The translations under genes were made by a program, and so were the position numbers. A stretch of DNA of 64,000 bases, taken from Conoideocrella luteorostrata (Eukaryota; Ascomycota; Sordariomycetes; Hypocreales; Clavicipitaceae). Shown here piece after piece: positions 1 to 10,948 of this stretch (position 1 is the first letter of the stretch; every line of letters begins with the position of its first letter). Below the pieces are notes generated by a model, which saw nothing but the letters and a program-made list of their open reading frames with translations, was not told where the DNA came from and did no database searches. The DNA is taken from NCBI GenBank assembly GCA_032433595.1, contig JASWJB010000202.1:1-64000 (forward strand), given 5' to 3'.

Positions 1-1084
1 TTTCTCGGCGCCAAGGATCTGAAGGGTTGAAGCAGGGTACTTTGACAGCGTCGTGAGAGAGCCGGCGTGGGAAATCAAACGGGCGGCAACAGGAGTACCG
101 ATCAGTGCTTGCAGATTGGGTGCGACATGCCCCATCTTCTTCTCCAAGTAGGCAGAAGTGGTCTTGCGGTTGTCGGCTTGCTTAACAACCGCCTCGGCGA
201 AGCCAGAAATGATCTCAAGATCGGCAGCAGCAATGTCCAAACCCATGGAAACCTTGGCAGCGTCAATGATAGCCTGGGCCTTCTCACCATCTTCACCGAG
301 AATGGCGGCAAGGTCGTGCAGCCTCTCGTCGGACAGACTCTTCTTATCACCAATAGCGAGCACGAGTTTGGCGTAGGTCAAGTTATCGGAGACAATCTTA
401 ATCAACTCGGGGAAATGCCAACCGTACCATTCGCGGACACGCATGAAGAACTGGTTCACACCCTTGTCCTGGAAGTCGATGGTGGCGCTAGCCTGGATAA
501 TGTGGTTGTCGTTCTTGGTGACGCTGAACTTGACCTTGGCTCGGGAATAGGCGTGGCCCATACCCAAACCGGCCTTCTCGATATCGCCGGGCTTCAGGTC
601 CTTCAAAAGTTTGTCGGCGTGGAGGCGTAAGCCGCGGATGACATCGCCAACAATGTCGGAGGTGTCAGCAGTCTCGCATGACAACCCTGGAAATTCGCCC
701 TTGATGGCGCCTGCAAGATTCTTCTCTGAAACACCGAGGACGACCTTGCTCTTCTTGCCGCTCTTGGGGAGATTGAGCTCGAGAACGGACTTGAGGTATT
801 CGGACACAATGCCTTCGGAAACGAGGTTGATGTTCTCGAGCGCTTCAACGTGACCGCTACGACATCTGAGTAAGCATTGAGGCGTCAATTCGGGCTCCAA
901 TTGAATAGACCTACCGGAAAGGACTGAAGTTAATCAATTTGACCATCTTACCAAACTTGGCGAGGTCATTGACAGCAGCCTGAGTTTGCTGCAATTTCAG
1001 ACCAACTGCATCGGACTGATGCACCACCTGAAAGAGGGCATAGCCCACAGGGGACTCATAAAGAGCATAATCAATGTGCGACAT
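1..1084 (-). CDS. NOP56: Nucleolar protein NOP56 (box C/D snoRNP core), 3' end beyond window
   Basis: Core protein of box C/D snoRNPs, which guide 2'-O-methylation and processing of rRNA in the nucleolus. Exons 915-1084 and 1-856 on the minus strand join through a 58-nt intron with donor GTAGGT and acceptor GTAG. The start at 1084 gives MSHIDYALYESPVGYALF, the NOP56 N-terminal (NOP5NT) domain, followed after the junction by GHVEALENINLVSEG. The second exon carries the central Nop domain, with recognisable stretches GLGMGHAYSRAKVKFSV, WYGWHFPEL and LISHAGSLTTLSKYPAST. The frame is still open at base 1 in the segment LQILGAEK, so the last part of the Nop domain and any KKE/D tail are missing here. 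NOP58 is excluded because its N-terminus differs. A 187-aa open frame on the plus strand across this exon is an antisense shadow. Confidence 0.95.
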
Positions 1085-1554
1085 CTTGTCTCGTCCCAGA
1101 TTATTCCAATAATCTGACTGGCGAAAATGGGCCGTAGGAACGAGAGTTGTTGTCCGGTTCGACGAAGATCTCGCTTGCAGACTCTTTAGGCACAACCATG
1201 CACTTTTTTTCACAGCGGAAATTTTTCTGGCAGCTCAAAAGCGCTGTGCACGGACCAACTAGAGCCACAACCAAGTGTGTTCCCTCTGTGGCCGCAGTCA
1301 CGTGGTGATAAACTTCTGATAGAGGGCGGGGCAGCTACGACAAAACTTGGTTCAAGTCAGAGTTGATGATGATTATCCTCAGCTAGCTGTACGTAATTCT
1401 CACTAGAGTTAATCACAAAATGGTTACAGCTACTCTGTACGTTGCGTAATCGATGAGGCTACCTAGGCGTATTCGATTCGGAAAAATTTACTCTACCAAA
1501 CTGTGAATTTCGAACAGATCTCGGTCTGACTGTTTTTGCTGGATCGAAACAGCT
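1085..1554. other. Intergenic: NOP56 upstream region and chitinase 3' end
   Basis: This stretch separates two minus-strand genes, so it should hold the NOP56 promoter and the chitinase 3' UTR. I see no conserved open frame, RNA gene or repeat. Confidence 0.6.
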
Positions 1555-3179
1555 TTAGTTGTTTGGGAATCCACCGCGTAGGTTGTCATATTTGGTCTTC
1601 GGATAATCAATGCAATTGTCAAGCTTTTGAAGGCAACCAGGCCCCCCAAAGGCGTCCACGACAGTCGATATCAGACTCTCCGGTCCTGATTTGTCTCCAC
1701 TACTCTCCCACCACATCGCTCCGCCGAGTCGTTTCTCTTGGATATAGCCAGCCTTTGTCTTGGCCATAGGAGCGGTGTCGTAGCTTACAAGCTTTCGTTG
1801 GCCAGCATTATAACAAAAGCTGGCTTGTGCATTTTCATCATGATGCTCCTCCGAACCCTCAAGAGGCAGTTTCTTGTAGTCAAAGACACCGTTTTCCCAA
1901 GTACCTTCACCTACACCTTGGAATGGCTTACCCAGCCCGTCAGTGTTCTCAAAAGCACGCCCATATAGAGGCATACCAAGAACAATCTTGTTCGCGGCAA
2001 CTCCATGGCCTGTATAGTAATCAACAGCTGCACTGGTAGAAAATGGTGTGGAAGGCTCGCCGCTTGGATAAATATTTGCTTGGTGACCGCTGGTTTGATC
2101 CCAAGATCCGGCGTAGTCGTAAGCCATCAAGTTCCAAAAGTCAAGATACTGGTCCATTCCAGGTAAATCTAGCTTCTCGTAGTTGTTTGGACCAGCTGGA
2201 CAAGCCACTGTCAATTCAAAATGATGGTTATTTGCTGAGTCTGCGGCGTAATTATCCAGTTCCCTGCGGACGGCAGCCAGAAGCTCCACATAGTTCTGGG
2301 CTTCCTCTTGATTCTGAGGATATTCCCAATCAATATCGATACCATCAAAACCAAGGTTCATTAGAAGCTCGACGCTGGACTTGGCAAACCTGTCTCTGCC
2401 TTGAGGGGTACTTGCCGGCACTTTGAAGTTGGCACTGTAAGTCCAACCACCAATGGAGAGGAGCACTTTGAGGTTGCGGTTTCGCTTCTTCAAAAGGTTG
2501 AGTTGCTTGAGGCATCCGTAAATGTTGGTACCGTTATCATTCCAGGAGTCGCCCTCCCAATGGATATCGGTATCAGCCCAAGTGTCAGTCAGATGGCTGT
2601 GAATCATGAGCTTCATACACGTTTCTACGTTGTGAATATGAAGACTTACACTTCACCACTATCGGAGCGGACGTTCGCAAATGCATAGAGAATGTGTGTG
2701 AGCTTCTCGACGGGAAGATCCTGGGGTCGGTGTTTCCGAGCATAGATGGCCCTGATCCACGGCTGTTAGCGTCCACGCAAATCCACCTCAAAAGAGCCGT
2801 TAGCAGAACTCAAGTCAAAACATACCAATTGACAAAGTAGGCGACAGTTCGATAGTTGGAGTTATCCATATTGACTGGCGTAAAAGAAAAATCAGGTGGT
2901 GATATATGTCGCTGGATGCCAAAGAACAGAACGAGACTGGCGGTAATGGCAGAGAAAGCAAGAATCAGTCCAGAGCAGCCAGATGGAGCTGATGGCGTTG
3001 CAGACTGAGAATATTAGTCCAAAGTCGGCAATGGGATGGATGCTGCCAGAGACTGAGTAGAAATAAGAAGCCGACTCGAAGCGAGCTCGACGTAATGTAC
3101 AGGATTGTTGACAGTTCTACTCCGTAGCAGGTTGTGCAAAGGAAAGGAGGGGTGGCGGAGTAAAGCTCACCAATTTCAT
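1555..3179 (-). CDS. GH18 chitinase, ChiB1-like, with N-terminal signal anchor
   Basis: Hydrolyses beta-1,4-linked N-acetylglucosamine polymers. The exon model is 3171-3179, 2826-3004, 2650-2751 and 1555-2596, 443 aa, with every junction in phase. The GH18 active-site motif [10 protein letters not shown] (DxxDxDxE) lies near residue 180, and [37 protein letters not shown] and [13 protein letters not shown] follow the fungal group A (Coccidioides CTS1 / Aspergillus ChiB1) pattern. Those relatives usually lack a signal peptide. Here the in-frame sequence upstream of the internal Met at 2869 encodes a hydrophobic segment ([19 protein letters not shown]) near residue 16, suggesting a type II membrane anchor. 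Reaching it needs a 9-nt first exon (Met-Lys-Leu) with donor GTGAGC at 3170. If that exon is wrong, translation would start at 2869 and give a soluble protein. The catalytic core is certain; the 5' end is tentative. Confidence 0.9.
3118..3126. repeat. Dispersed 9-mer TACTCCGTA, copy 1
   Basis: Exact copy of a 9-mer found at least eight times in the window. This one falls in the modelled first intron of the chitinase gene. Confidence 0.6.
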
Positions 3180-4170
3180 TAAGACGTGGAGCAAGAGGTG
3201 CAGTTCCGAGTCGCCAGAGTAGACTGAGAGAGCCCCGTTCTATTTTTTGACAAAGAATACGACGCCTGCTAGAGAAAAGGAAAGCTCGATGTTTGTTCAG
3301 AGATGCAAGGAAGCAGTTCTGGTGCTGCCCGTGCCAAGCAAAGCCGCGGTGGCAGGAGGTGAAGCCTGCCTAGCGACGACGAGGCAGTGGCAGTGCTAAT
3401 AGCGGGCACTAATACTAATAACTAACGAATGCTGTGAGACCCTGACGTGATATGATGTGGCAATGTGGGGTATTTGAGCACTGTCGGCACAGGATACCAT
3501 TGTAGGCGAATTGGTAGACTTGCAACTGTGAATTCATTTATTGACTCATAAATTTCTAACTTACAAATGTAATGTTTAAAGAACCAATCCACAAAAATAG
3601 ATTTTTGAATGCACAAGAGCAGCTAGCGCAAAAGAAAGAATTAAGGCAAGTAATTACACCTCCACGGGTGGACCATGTACCTACCTAGGTACTTACAGTA
3701 CGGAGTGCCATAGCAGTAATTCCGAGCCACCACTATCCGCCATTTAGCTTGTTTTTGGCTCGGAATTACTGGAGGCTCATTGTACAACGGACATTTATGG
3801 AGTCTTTTGCAGGGCCAGGGCTTCTATTACTGAAGAATCAACTGCTGCGCATCATTGCTTCCGAACTCTCAGCCTAGTATAACCCGTACTCCTTTCAGAT
3901 CAACGGTTTTATTTGTGCTATATGTAGCACCCATCGGTATCTTCATAGTGCATCGCCCTCCAAAACCGGAGCACATGGCATCAAACTTACTGACGCCGTG
4001 ACGAATCGACATCATCGAGCCGAAATTGCAATGAGCCGGAGCTGAAAAGGAGAAAGAGGCCAAAAAAGCAGCATTGCGGCTCAACGTCGACCCCTTGATC
4101 GGCTTACCAAGGCCAGAAAAGTAAATAAAAAATAAAAATAAAAATAAGATAACAGTGTCTATAGCATCCT
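3180..4170. other. Intergenic: chitinase promoter side and MFS 3' end
   Basis: No convincing gene. A partial copy of the dispersed motif (TACGGAGTG) sits at 3699-3707, and an A-rich AAATA-type run at about 4121-4147 lies just past the stop codon of the transporter, where its 3' UTR or polyadenylation region should be. The short open frames at 3422-3616 and 3869-4084 have no recognisable motif. Confidence 0.55.
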
Positions 4171-6120
4171 TTAATACACAAAAACAAAATCCTCATTCTC
4201 CAAATCGGTAACGTCAGAGAAGGACTTGTCAGCAATTGCTTTCCGGCGAAGAAGTAGGGGAACAGCCTCATCATCTATGCTGGTTCCCTCATGTATAGTC
4301 GTATCCGCGAGCTTCATTCGTCCTATTTCTTCGGTGCTCTCCAGGCTGAAATCTCTGACCACTGCTTTCTTGCCCAGTGCCACCCTTCTCTTGGCATGAT
4401 TTCTGTTCAGCAATCTCAAATAAACACTAGTCAGCACAACTAATGCTAGTATGGCGATGAAAAAGCCCATAGTAGGGCCGAGACCGCTCCCAGTGTCATT
4501 AGGTGTGAACAAAAGCGGCCCGAGAATATTACCGGCGGATGAACCAATGAAGACAATTGCAGAAACAGATTTTCGCTTGGTGTCACCAGCAGTGTTTTGT
4601 GAGGACCATGAGTATATGAGTGGTGCTGCATGGTGTAAGCTTCAAAACTCGATTGGCGCGGCGAGACGAACACCATGACTTACTTATACCCGTGAAAGTA
4701 GAAAGACAAAAATACCCAGTGAGTAAAATGCCCCAATTATCAGCTGCAGGAGGTACAGTGAACATTATTAATAGTCCGATAATAGGGGGGATACAAAGCA
4801 AAGCAATAACAGGTCCTTTGAGCGTCCATTTCATAGACAAAAAGGCGCTTCCTGAAACGGCAACAACATGAGACAGACCGATCGGGACATTCATAAGTGT
4901 GGTCAAGTACGGATCGTCCAGAAAAGACTCCATGATTTGAGGACCGTACGTCGAAATTCCGCTGGAAGGCACGGAAATACAGAAAATCATAGCTACCCAC
5001 AACCAAGTCTTGAGGTCAGTCAATGTTTCTAGAAAGTGAGGGAACCTCCATTCGCGGGACATGACTCCCATTCTGTTATCGCGTAGTCTTTCAAAAGCAA
5101 TGACTTTGTCGTCGTCGCTGAGAAATTTAGCTTCGGTTGGAGAGTCTGGCATCCAGTAAAACATCATCCCCGAAACAATTACAGTTACTGTGCCGAAGAA
5201 CAAGAAGATGATCTGCCGTGCTTATTAGTGAGAAGGGTGACAGAGGAGATGATCAAGGAGCTTACCTGATATGGTCGCATGTCTGAATCGATGCTTACAA
5301 GCCCATATGTGATTAGACTACCGAACTATCCAAACTTCATTATTAGCCAACATACTTGCCTGGCGAAGGAGCTAACTTACCACCCACGTGAGTCCGTTCA
5401 TACAATACCAAGAACCAATTCGCATCGTCTGCTCCCTGTAAACTTGTTGAGTCCAGGTCAGAACATTGATTTACGATGCCCCACGGCTTACCTTCTCCGC
5501 CACCACATCTGCGTGATAGCAACGAAGCTCGGTCCAATACTGGCTTCAAACGCACCAAGGAAAAACCGCGCTACCATAAGCTGGGGGAAGCCACGAGCCC
5601 ACGTCATCATCATCAACGTGAAACCCCAAGCCAGAACCATTGCGCTGGTGAACTTGCCGATAGGAAGCTTAACAAGCGCTAGTGATAACGGAAGCTGCAT
5701 GGCAAGCTGGGCAACGTACACAATACTACCGAGCCAGGAGAATTGATCGGCCTCAAGATTTGTGTCCTCAATGAAGCCGAATATGGATGCATAGGATAAT
5801 GTGGCTTTGTCGAGTGCCTGCAGGAAGTACACGGATAGCATGAGCGGCAGGAGGGCGATGTCGATGCGACGCAGAACCCTCGCATCCTCGGTTGGTGAGA
5901 TAGTGATCCGTTCATCAGGTGAGCGGCCAAGTTTGATGAGCATCATGGCTGCCGCATCTTTGTGTGTGTTTGGCTGAGTGGCTGCATTTTGGGAGTCGGT
6001 TCCGCCTGCAATGGCTGTATGTTCGTCGGCGCGTTGCTCTTGGTGGACAGGTTGATATGCAGGATCATTTTCAGAGTATCTGGTCGCCCAGGGAAGCCGC
6101 GTATACAACTTGCGGAACAT
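4171..6120 (-). CDS. MFS permease, DAL5/anion:cation symporter family
   Basis: Plasma-membrane symporter of the family that contains yeast DAL5 (allantoate), TNA1 (nicotinate) and FEN2 (pantothenate); the substrate here cannot be read from sequence. Exons 5492-6120, 5381-5435, 5266-5325, 4684-5212 and 4171-4625 join in phase to 575 aa. A soluble N-terminus of about 80 residues precedes twelve likely transmembrane segments. Family features include the first helix region LLPLMLSVYFLQALDKATL, the loop GAFEASIGPSFVAITQMWW, and PLIYSWSSQNTAGDTKR before helix 10. Exon 4 is joined using donor GTAAGT at 4683; an alternative GTATAA donor six bases upstream would change two residues only. The C-terminal tail is hydrophilic and Asp/Glu-rich. 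No neighbouring catabolic enzyme hints at the substrate. Confidence 0.88.
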
Positions 6121-6783
6121 GATTTTTACGATTTACAAGCGACTAAGAGAAGCCACGTCAAGGACGAAATCGGTCACACGTAAAATGGGAAGAAGGGTTT
6201 ACATGAAGTCAATGCTCTGTCTGGAGCACATGACTTCATGGTGGATGCGGGTGGGAATCCGGGGTAGGACCAGGATGGGTCAGCAGTAAAGAGGACACAG
6301 ACATTGGCCAATTTATTTGCGAAGTGTTCCGGAAGTTAGCACTGATGTTGATGCCGCTAATGTATTAGTTACCTAGCTGCTAGGTCACTAACGTGGTTCA
6401 ACTGATAAACGCTATTTCTCTTTGTAAGCTTCTCCCTGGTAAGGTTGCATCGAAGAGATGGGTCCAAGTGCTACTCAAATGGCAATAGTTGAATCAGTAT
6501 TGGATGCACGCTCAACAAAAACAATTTTTGCGTCAAAGTCGTTGGTCATTCAACTAAATGTCCTTTTTGGACTGCCTTGACGTACCAGTTGCAGAAACAT
6601 GATGCATCGTATATATCCCATGGGCCAAAGGTTCTTTGAGTATCCTCGTATTTAGTCCAGACGAAAAGGTTTCAATTACATGCCCTTATGTCCATATGGA
6701 AATAACCATCTAAGTCTATGTTTAAATGTCTCTGAACGCCAATTTTATCTAATAGATAAAAAAAATTTGACGAAAGCATACTT
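6121..6783. other. Intergenic: MFS upstream region and Mpv17 3' end
   Basis: Upstream sequence of the transporter gene and downstream sequence of the next minus-strand gene. A near-palindromic CTAGCTGCTAG lies at about 6373-6383. I see no gene. Confidence 0.5.
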
Positions 6784-7710
6784 CTATGCAGCCGATGAGG
6801 CATCTTGACCTTGATGCTGGAGCAAAGGAACAACTTCCTTCTCTGAAGAAGCTGTGACCGACATCCTCTTCCTGGCTTCCTCCAGCAGCTCAGCTTGTCT
6901 ATTCAAATAACTCAAATACGTCTGCCAACCAACGGCAACAAACCCAGAAAATATACTTCTGAACTCAAACGGCAAAAACGCCATGCTGAAAGCAACGGTC
7001 GCCGGCCAGACCTTGAATGAATTGACCCAACTGGTGGGCACTGTGTCCTTGATGCGTTGGAAGGTGGCTTCAATGGACTCTCCAGATAGAAGAGCCTGCG
7101 CACCAAAGAAATAGGTGTTAAATGTGGGTGTCAAGATAATTTGGTTGACGACAACTTTGGTAGCTATGGAGAGAAACTTGGAGGTGTAGTTGAAGTTGGA
7201 GGACAAGAAGACAAACCTACAGGTAGGAAAGGTTAGTACGTGCGATACAGTAAATGAGTCTTCAGACGAGACACGCCACCATGTTGAACAATACCATTGG
7301 TAATGTGGGATGGCAGCAACCAAGCCAATAAGAAGCGTCCTTCCTGTCCGAACAGGATCATACTCTCGACCCCCGATTCGCTGAGCGCTCAAATCAGCAC
7401 ACAGATAAATGACTAATGCGCCGACGACCTGTGTCGTATATGGTCTCTTATTCTGAGACCGACTGTACGCATTTGCAGCCTTGGTCAATGGCCCCAATCT
7501 CTGCCATATGGGGCGCGATGCTGTGGATGCCCCAACGATAGCGTTGCTTGTTTGGACTGGGGTTGAGGCTGGGGATTCCTTGGCGCCCTTGCTAGATGTT
7601 GAAGCCGTAGAACTTTGATGTGACTGCGATCTGATTTGTAGCCGCTGTTGATGCCGCAAGCCGCGGAAAGGGAGGCGCACAATAGAAGTCCGAAATGAAG
7701 GTGTAAACAT
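6784..7710 (-). CDS. Mpv17/PMP22 (Sym1-like) inner-membrane protein
   Basis: Small four-helix membrane protein of the Mpv17/PMP22 family; yeast Sym1 sits in the mitochondrial inner membrane. Exons 7295-7710 and 6784-7216 give 282 aa. The 78-nt intron is a multiple of three with no stop, so an unspliced frame reads through it; splicing restores the family sequence HYQWFVFLSSNFNYTSKFLS. The C-terminal signature is clear: RIKDTVPTSWVNSFKVWP followed by PFEFRSIF and GWQTYLSYLN. The first 75 residues are basic and Ser/Thr-rich, consistent with a mitochondrial presequence, although the total length exceeds the compact family core. The intron has a good branch point (GTACTAAC) ahead of acceptor CTGTAG. 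Confidence 0.9.
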   Translation of the reverse strand: MFTPSFRTSIVRLPFRGLRHQQRLQIRSQSHQSSTASTSSKGAKESPASTPVQTSNAIVGASTASRPIWQRLGPLTKAANAYSRSQNKRPYTTQVVGALVIYLCADLSAQRIGGREYDPVRTGRTLLIGLVAAIPHYQWYCSTWWRVSSEDSFTVSHVLTFPTCRFVFLSSNFNYTSKFLSIATKVVVNQIILTPTFNTYFFGAQALLSGESIEATFQRIKDTVPTSWVNSFKVWPATVAFSMAFLPFEFRSIFSGFVAVGWQTYLSYLNRQAELLEEARKRMSVTASSEKEVVPLLQHQGQDASSAA

Positions 7711-10700
7711 GATTTGCCGGGAGAAAACTAGCTTAGCTCATTGAATTTTGGTGGTTTACGAAAGTGACATGTTGGTAAAAGATAAGGTAAGGAATGTAGA
7801 AGGGGAATCTGGTAATTTGTCATAATTGTTCGCGTTTCGGCGTTAAACCGGAGATCCGGCTGGAACCGGGTATGTGGGTAAGCAAATGGCTGGAACTAAT
7901 CTTGCGCAAGTGCAAAGCTGCTGCGCAAGTTGCCTTGTTCAATGAATATTCATGATAGAACCGGCCGTGAATCGAAGCAAGATTTTGGTACTCGATTAGT
8001 AAGAGCTACAATTAACAGGAGGCGATGCGAAAAAAAAAAGTAAAAAGTTGGCCGTCTGCATCGCAAAAGTCCAAAGGGCCGACGCCGGAGCATTCAGTAC
8101 CGGACAACCTGGCACAATCCAAGCGGCCAGGGGCCAATCATTCCCGCAGCTCGCAGGCGCTCCAACTTCAGCAGTCAATTTATATGGTGTTTACTGGGCA
8201 TATAATAATGTCTACTTTTATAACGGAGTTGGACCCGGTATTGTTGGTCAATGTTCTCCGGCAGGGTACAGTCGGCATTTAATGTGTTTGTACCGTCACC
8301 AGATAAGTCCACGGGGGACAACAGAAAAAAAACATAACTGAATTGGACTTTATGGATTGGCATTAACTTATAAGTCGCTGTATGGAGACCTACAGTAAAG
8401 GGGCTTAAGATGGGCTGAATGTATCGGGTCGTAATTAATATATAACCATTGATATATGTATTTTTTTTTTCGCCACTCGTGGACTCACATCAACTCGCAA
8501 TTTGTTGACCCGAAAGCACACACTCACAACCGGTGCATGCTTGAGTCTGACACACAACTAGCGACGGTAATTCTGTTCAACCACGGAAAATAGGTAGGGA
8601 CCCAATTCAACTTGCAGGAACTTGTTAAGTAGCACGATCAAATGGTTCCGATGTTCCAATCCAGAACATCGAATGCAAACACTCTTCATAAGTATTAATG
8701 TAGGCAAAACAGGGGTTACAGCAGGGCTTCGGACGAAGACGCAATTCAATTCTTAAGGGGAGACTGATTTCTTACGTAGACGAGCGGGCTAGAACCCCTC
8801 TTACAGCTAATTTTTTCACGACATGACCAAATTGACCAATAGTTCGATATTCACAGTATTTTACGGATTTGTGTCATGTGGCGCCGTGTGATTGAGTCAG
8901 GCCCGCGAGGTCAACAGAGAAGCCGCCTAAGTTCTCTGACCTGGATTCATGAACAAAGGCCTCAGATGAGATGCGATGATGTAGGTGACGAATAATCCCT
9001 TCTATTTACAAGGCTATATGCGACATACTATACCCACCGCTGGAGACATGGGGAAAAAAAAATCTATGGACCCCTCTGCCAATTGGCTTGGCGGAGATGT
9101 TAAATAAGGCGGCTATCAGTTACTCGATGATGACGTTCTACTCCACATCATCCTGGCTTGACATTATCGTTTGAAAAAGCTATTCATAATCGTTAATATA
9201 CCGCCAAAAATTCGGCTTGATGAAAACGGGATAAAGTCGCAAGATCGGTGGGAAATGAAGAGCGCTGGCTGGTGCGGTGGAATGGCGTCATGGGTATTTT
9301 TGAGCGACATGGAGCTTGAAACCGTCATCGATGAAGATCTATATTAACGGATAGATGCGATTGGAACCAGATACTTCATTATACAATTAGCCCTGAGTGT
9401 TCATAGAGTTGAAATGCAGCTTGTGACTGCTGTCAAGAAATGGAGAAAGAATATCCTGGGCATATTCAGACATTCGTTTCTGTTAGGTGTGTCACAAGAC
9501 CTTTCAATTCAATCTCCTCGGATCACTGGACAATACTATTTGTGCAGACCAACCACACCGCAGAGCACCTAGCTCGCGTTTCAAGGAATGATGTTACGCG
9601 GATCATTTGCTCTAATGCGAAGGCGAGAAGTGCCTGGCTAAGCTGGATATGATTAATTCTCTCCTGCCCGACAACTACAATGAGGATGTGGTAAGACTGT
9701 TGAATTATGTGATCATGTATGCAATATGAGAGTGTGGTCTGTCTTCACCGGCAGGGAGAGAATAATAGCTAACTGGAAGCACAGACAGATGAACTACAAG
9801 CTGGCCTCAAGCAAGAAACATAGGCACCAGTTGTTAGTCTCTGTCGCCCAATGCATCCAGACACCGAATGCATCTTGAATGGCTGATAGTGCGGGTGACA
9901 GTGTTGGGTACAGCATTTCTGATTGACAGTGGTTTCTCCCATGGAGGTGTCATTGGATGCCAGAGATGTTCCGGCGGTATATCCAGTAGTACAGCAATAT
10001 TACATCGCCCCAAGATGAATGACGGGATGTAGGCAGTTCAATCGGCCACGCAAAGAAATGCAGCGTTAGTCATAGCGCAACAAGATCAAGCAACACCTCA
10101 TTGAAGTCTTTCTGTTCCTGACGGAAGCACTATGAGGCATATGTAGAGCAGCCACGAGAAGCATACTCACACACATGCTGGACTCTGCTTTGGCGGACAT
10201 GAACTTGGTGCCGGAGGATAACGCCGCATGCATGGTGATGTAATGCCAACACCCTGAAAAGGGCGACTGGCCAATAGAAGCATTTGGTACTACCTCCGGA
10301 GGAAATAGAGTACTTCAGGTTGCCATCGCCACCCATTAAGTTGACTGTTGAGTTGCTAGCACATGTAGACCATTACCGACCTGTGTATTTGATGAGAGAG
10401 GGACCGGAATACGCTAATAGAGCCGCACAATAAGTATCAAATAACAGAACTTCACAAAAAGCTTACAAAGCTTACAAATAAAGCAAATCTCAAGCCCAAA
10501 AGGAGAGACCTAAAGTTGATACACAAAGCTTCCCCACAAGATAGATAGGAACGATAGACTAGTTACTTTCCAATCAAAGGGTTTGGTTGGTGAAGGACAA
10601 ATACAGAAGTGTTCCAGTGTCAGGATACCCAAAATAGGTGGTGAGGTGGGGGTCATCAAGCGCACTAGGCCTAATATCACAGGTGATATCCACTAATTAC

Positions 10701-10948
10701 ATTGGGACCTTGGCACCCTGGCTGCAGTACCCAGCCAGCGAGCTCAACTCCTCTTCGCTTGACTTTCAATTATGGTAAGCGATGTGCCTCATTGCAGCTG
10801 AAGATTGTTGTTGTTGTTGCTGTTGTTGCTGCCGCTGACAACCTTCCCATAAATCAATTATATTGCTATGGAGTGTTGACTCCTTGCAACTGCCTTGTCT
10901 CACAGAATTAATGTCTCGCATCCCATCTGCATCGTGCTTATAAAAATC
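7711..10948. other. 3.2 kb gene-free stretch
   Basis: Between the divergently arranged Mpv17 and DUF885 genes. No open frame here shows a recognisable domain or a plausible spliced structure; those at 8025-8341, 9440-9652 and 10130-10336 look like chance. The sequence is AT-rich with short homopolymers (for example T-rich at about 8460-8470 and A-rich near 9055). It could hold a non-coding transcript or a decayed element, but nothing I can support. Confidence 0.5.
10807..10835. repeat. GTT/GCT trinucleotide run upstream of DUF885 gene
   Basis: An imperfect (GTT)n run interrupted by GCT lies about 110-140 bases before the ATG at 10949, in the probable 5' UTR or promoter. Confidence 0.7.

Noticed and set aside
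67..630. 187-aa plus-strand open frame
   Set aside because: Lies wholly opposite the NOP56 coding exon and has no domain; it is an antisense shadow.
8025..8341. Two overlapping plus-strand frames of 85 and 97 aa
   Set aside because: No recognisable motif, two frames equally open, and no intron or Kozak support.
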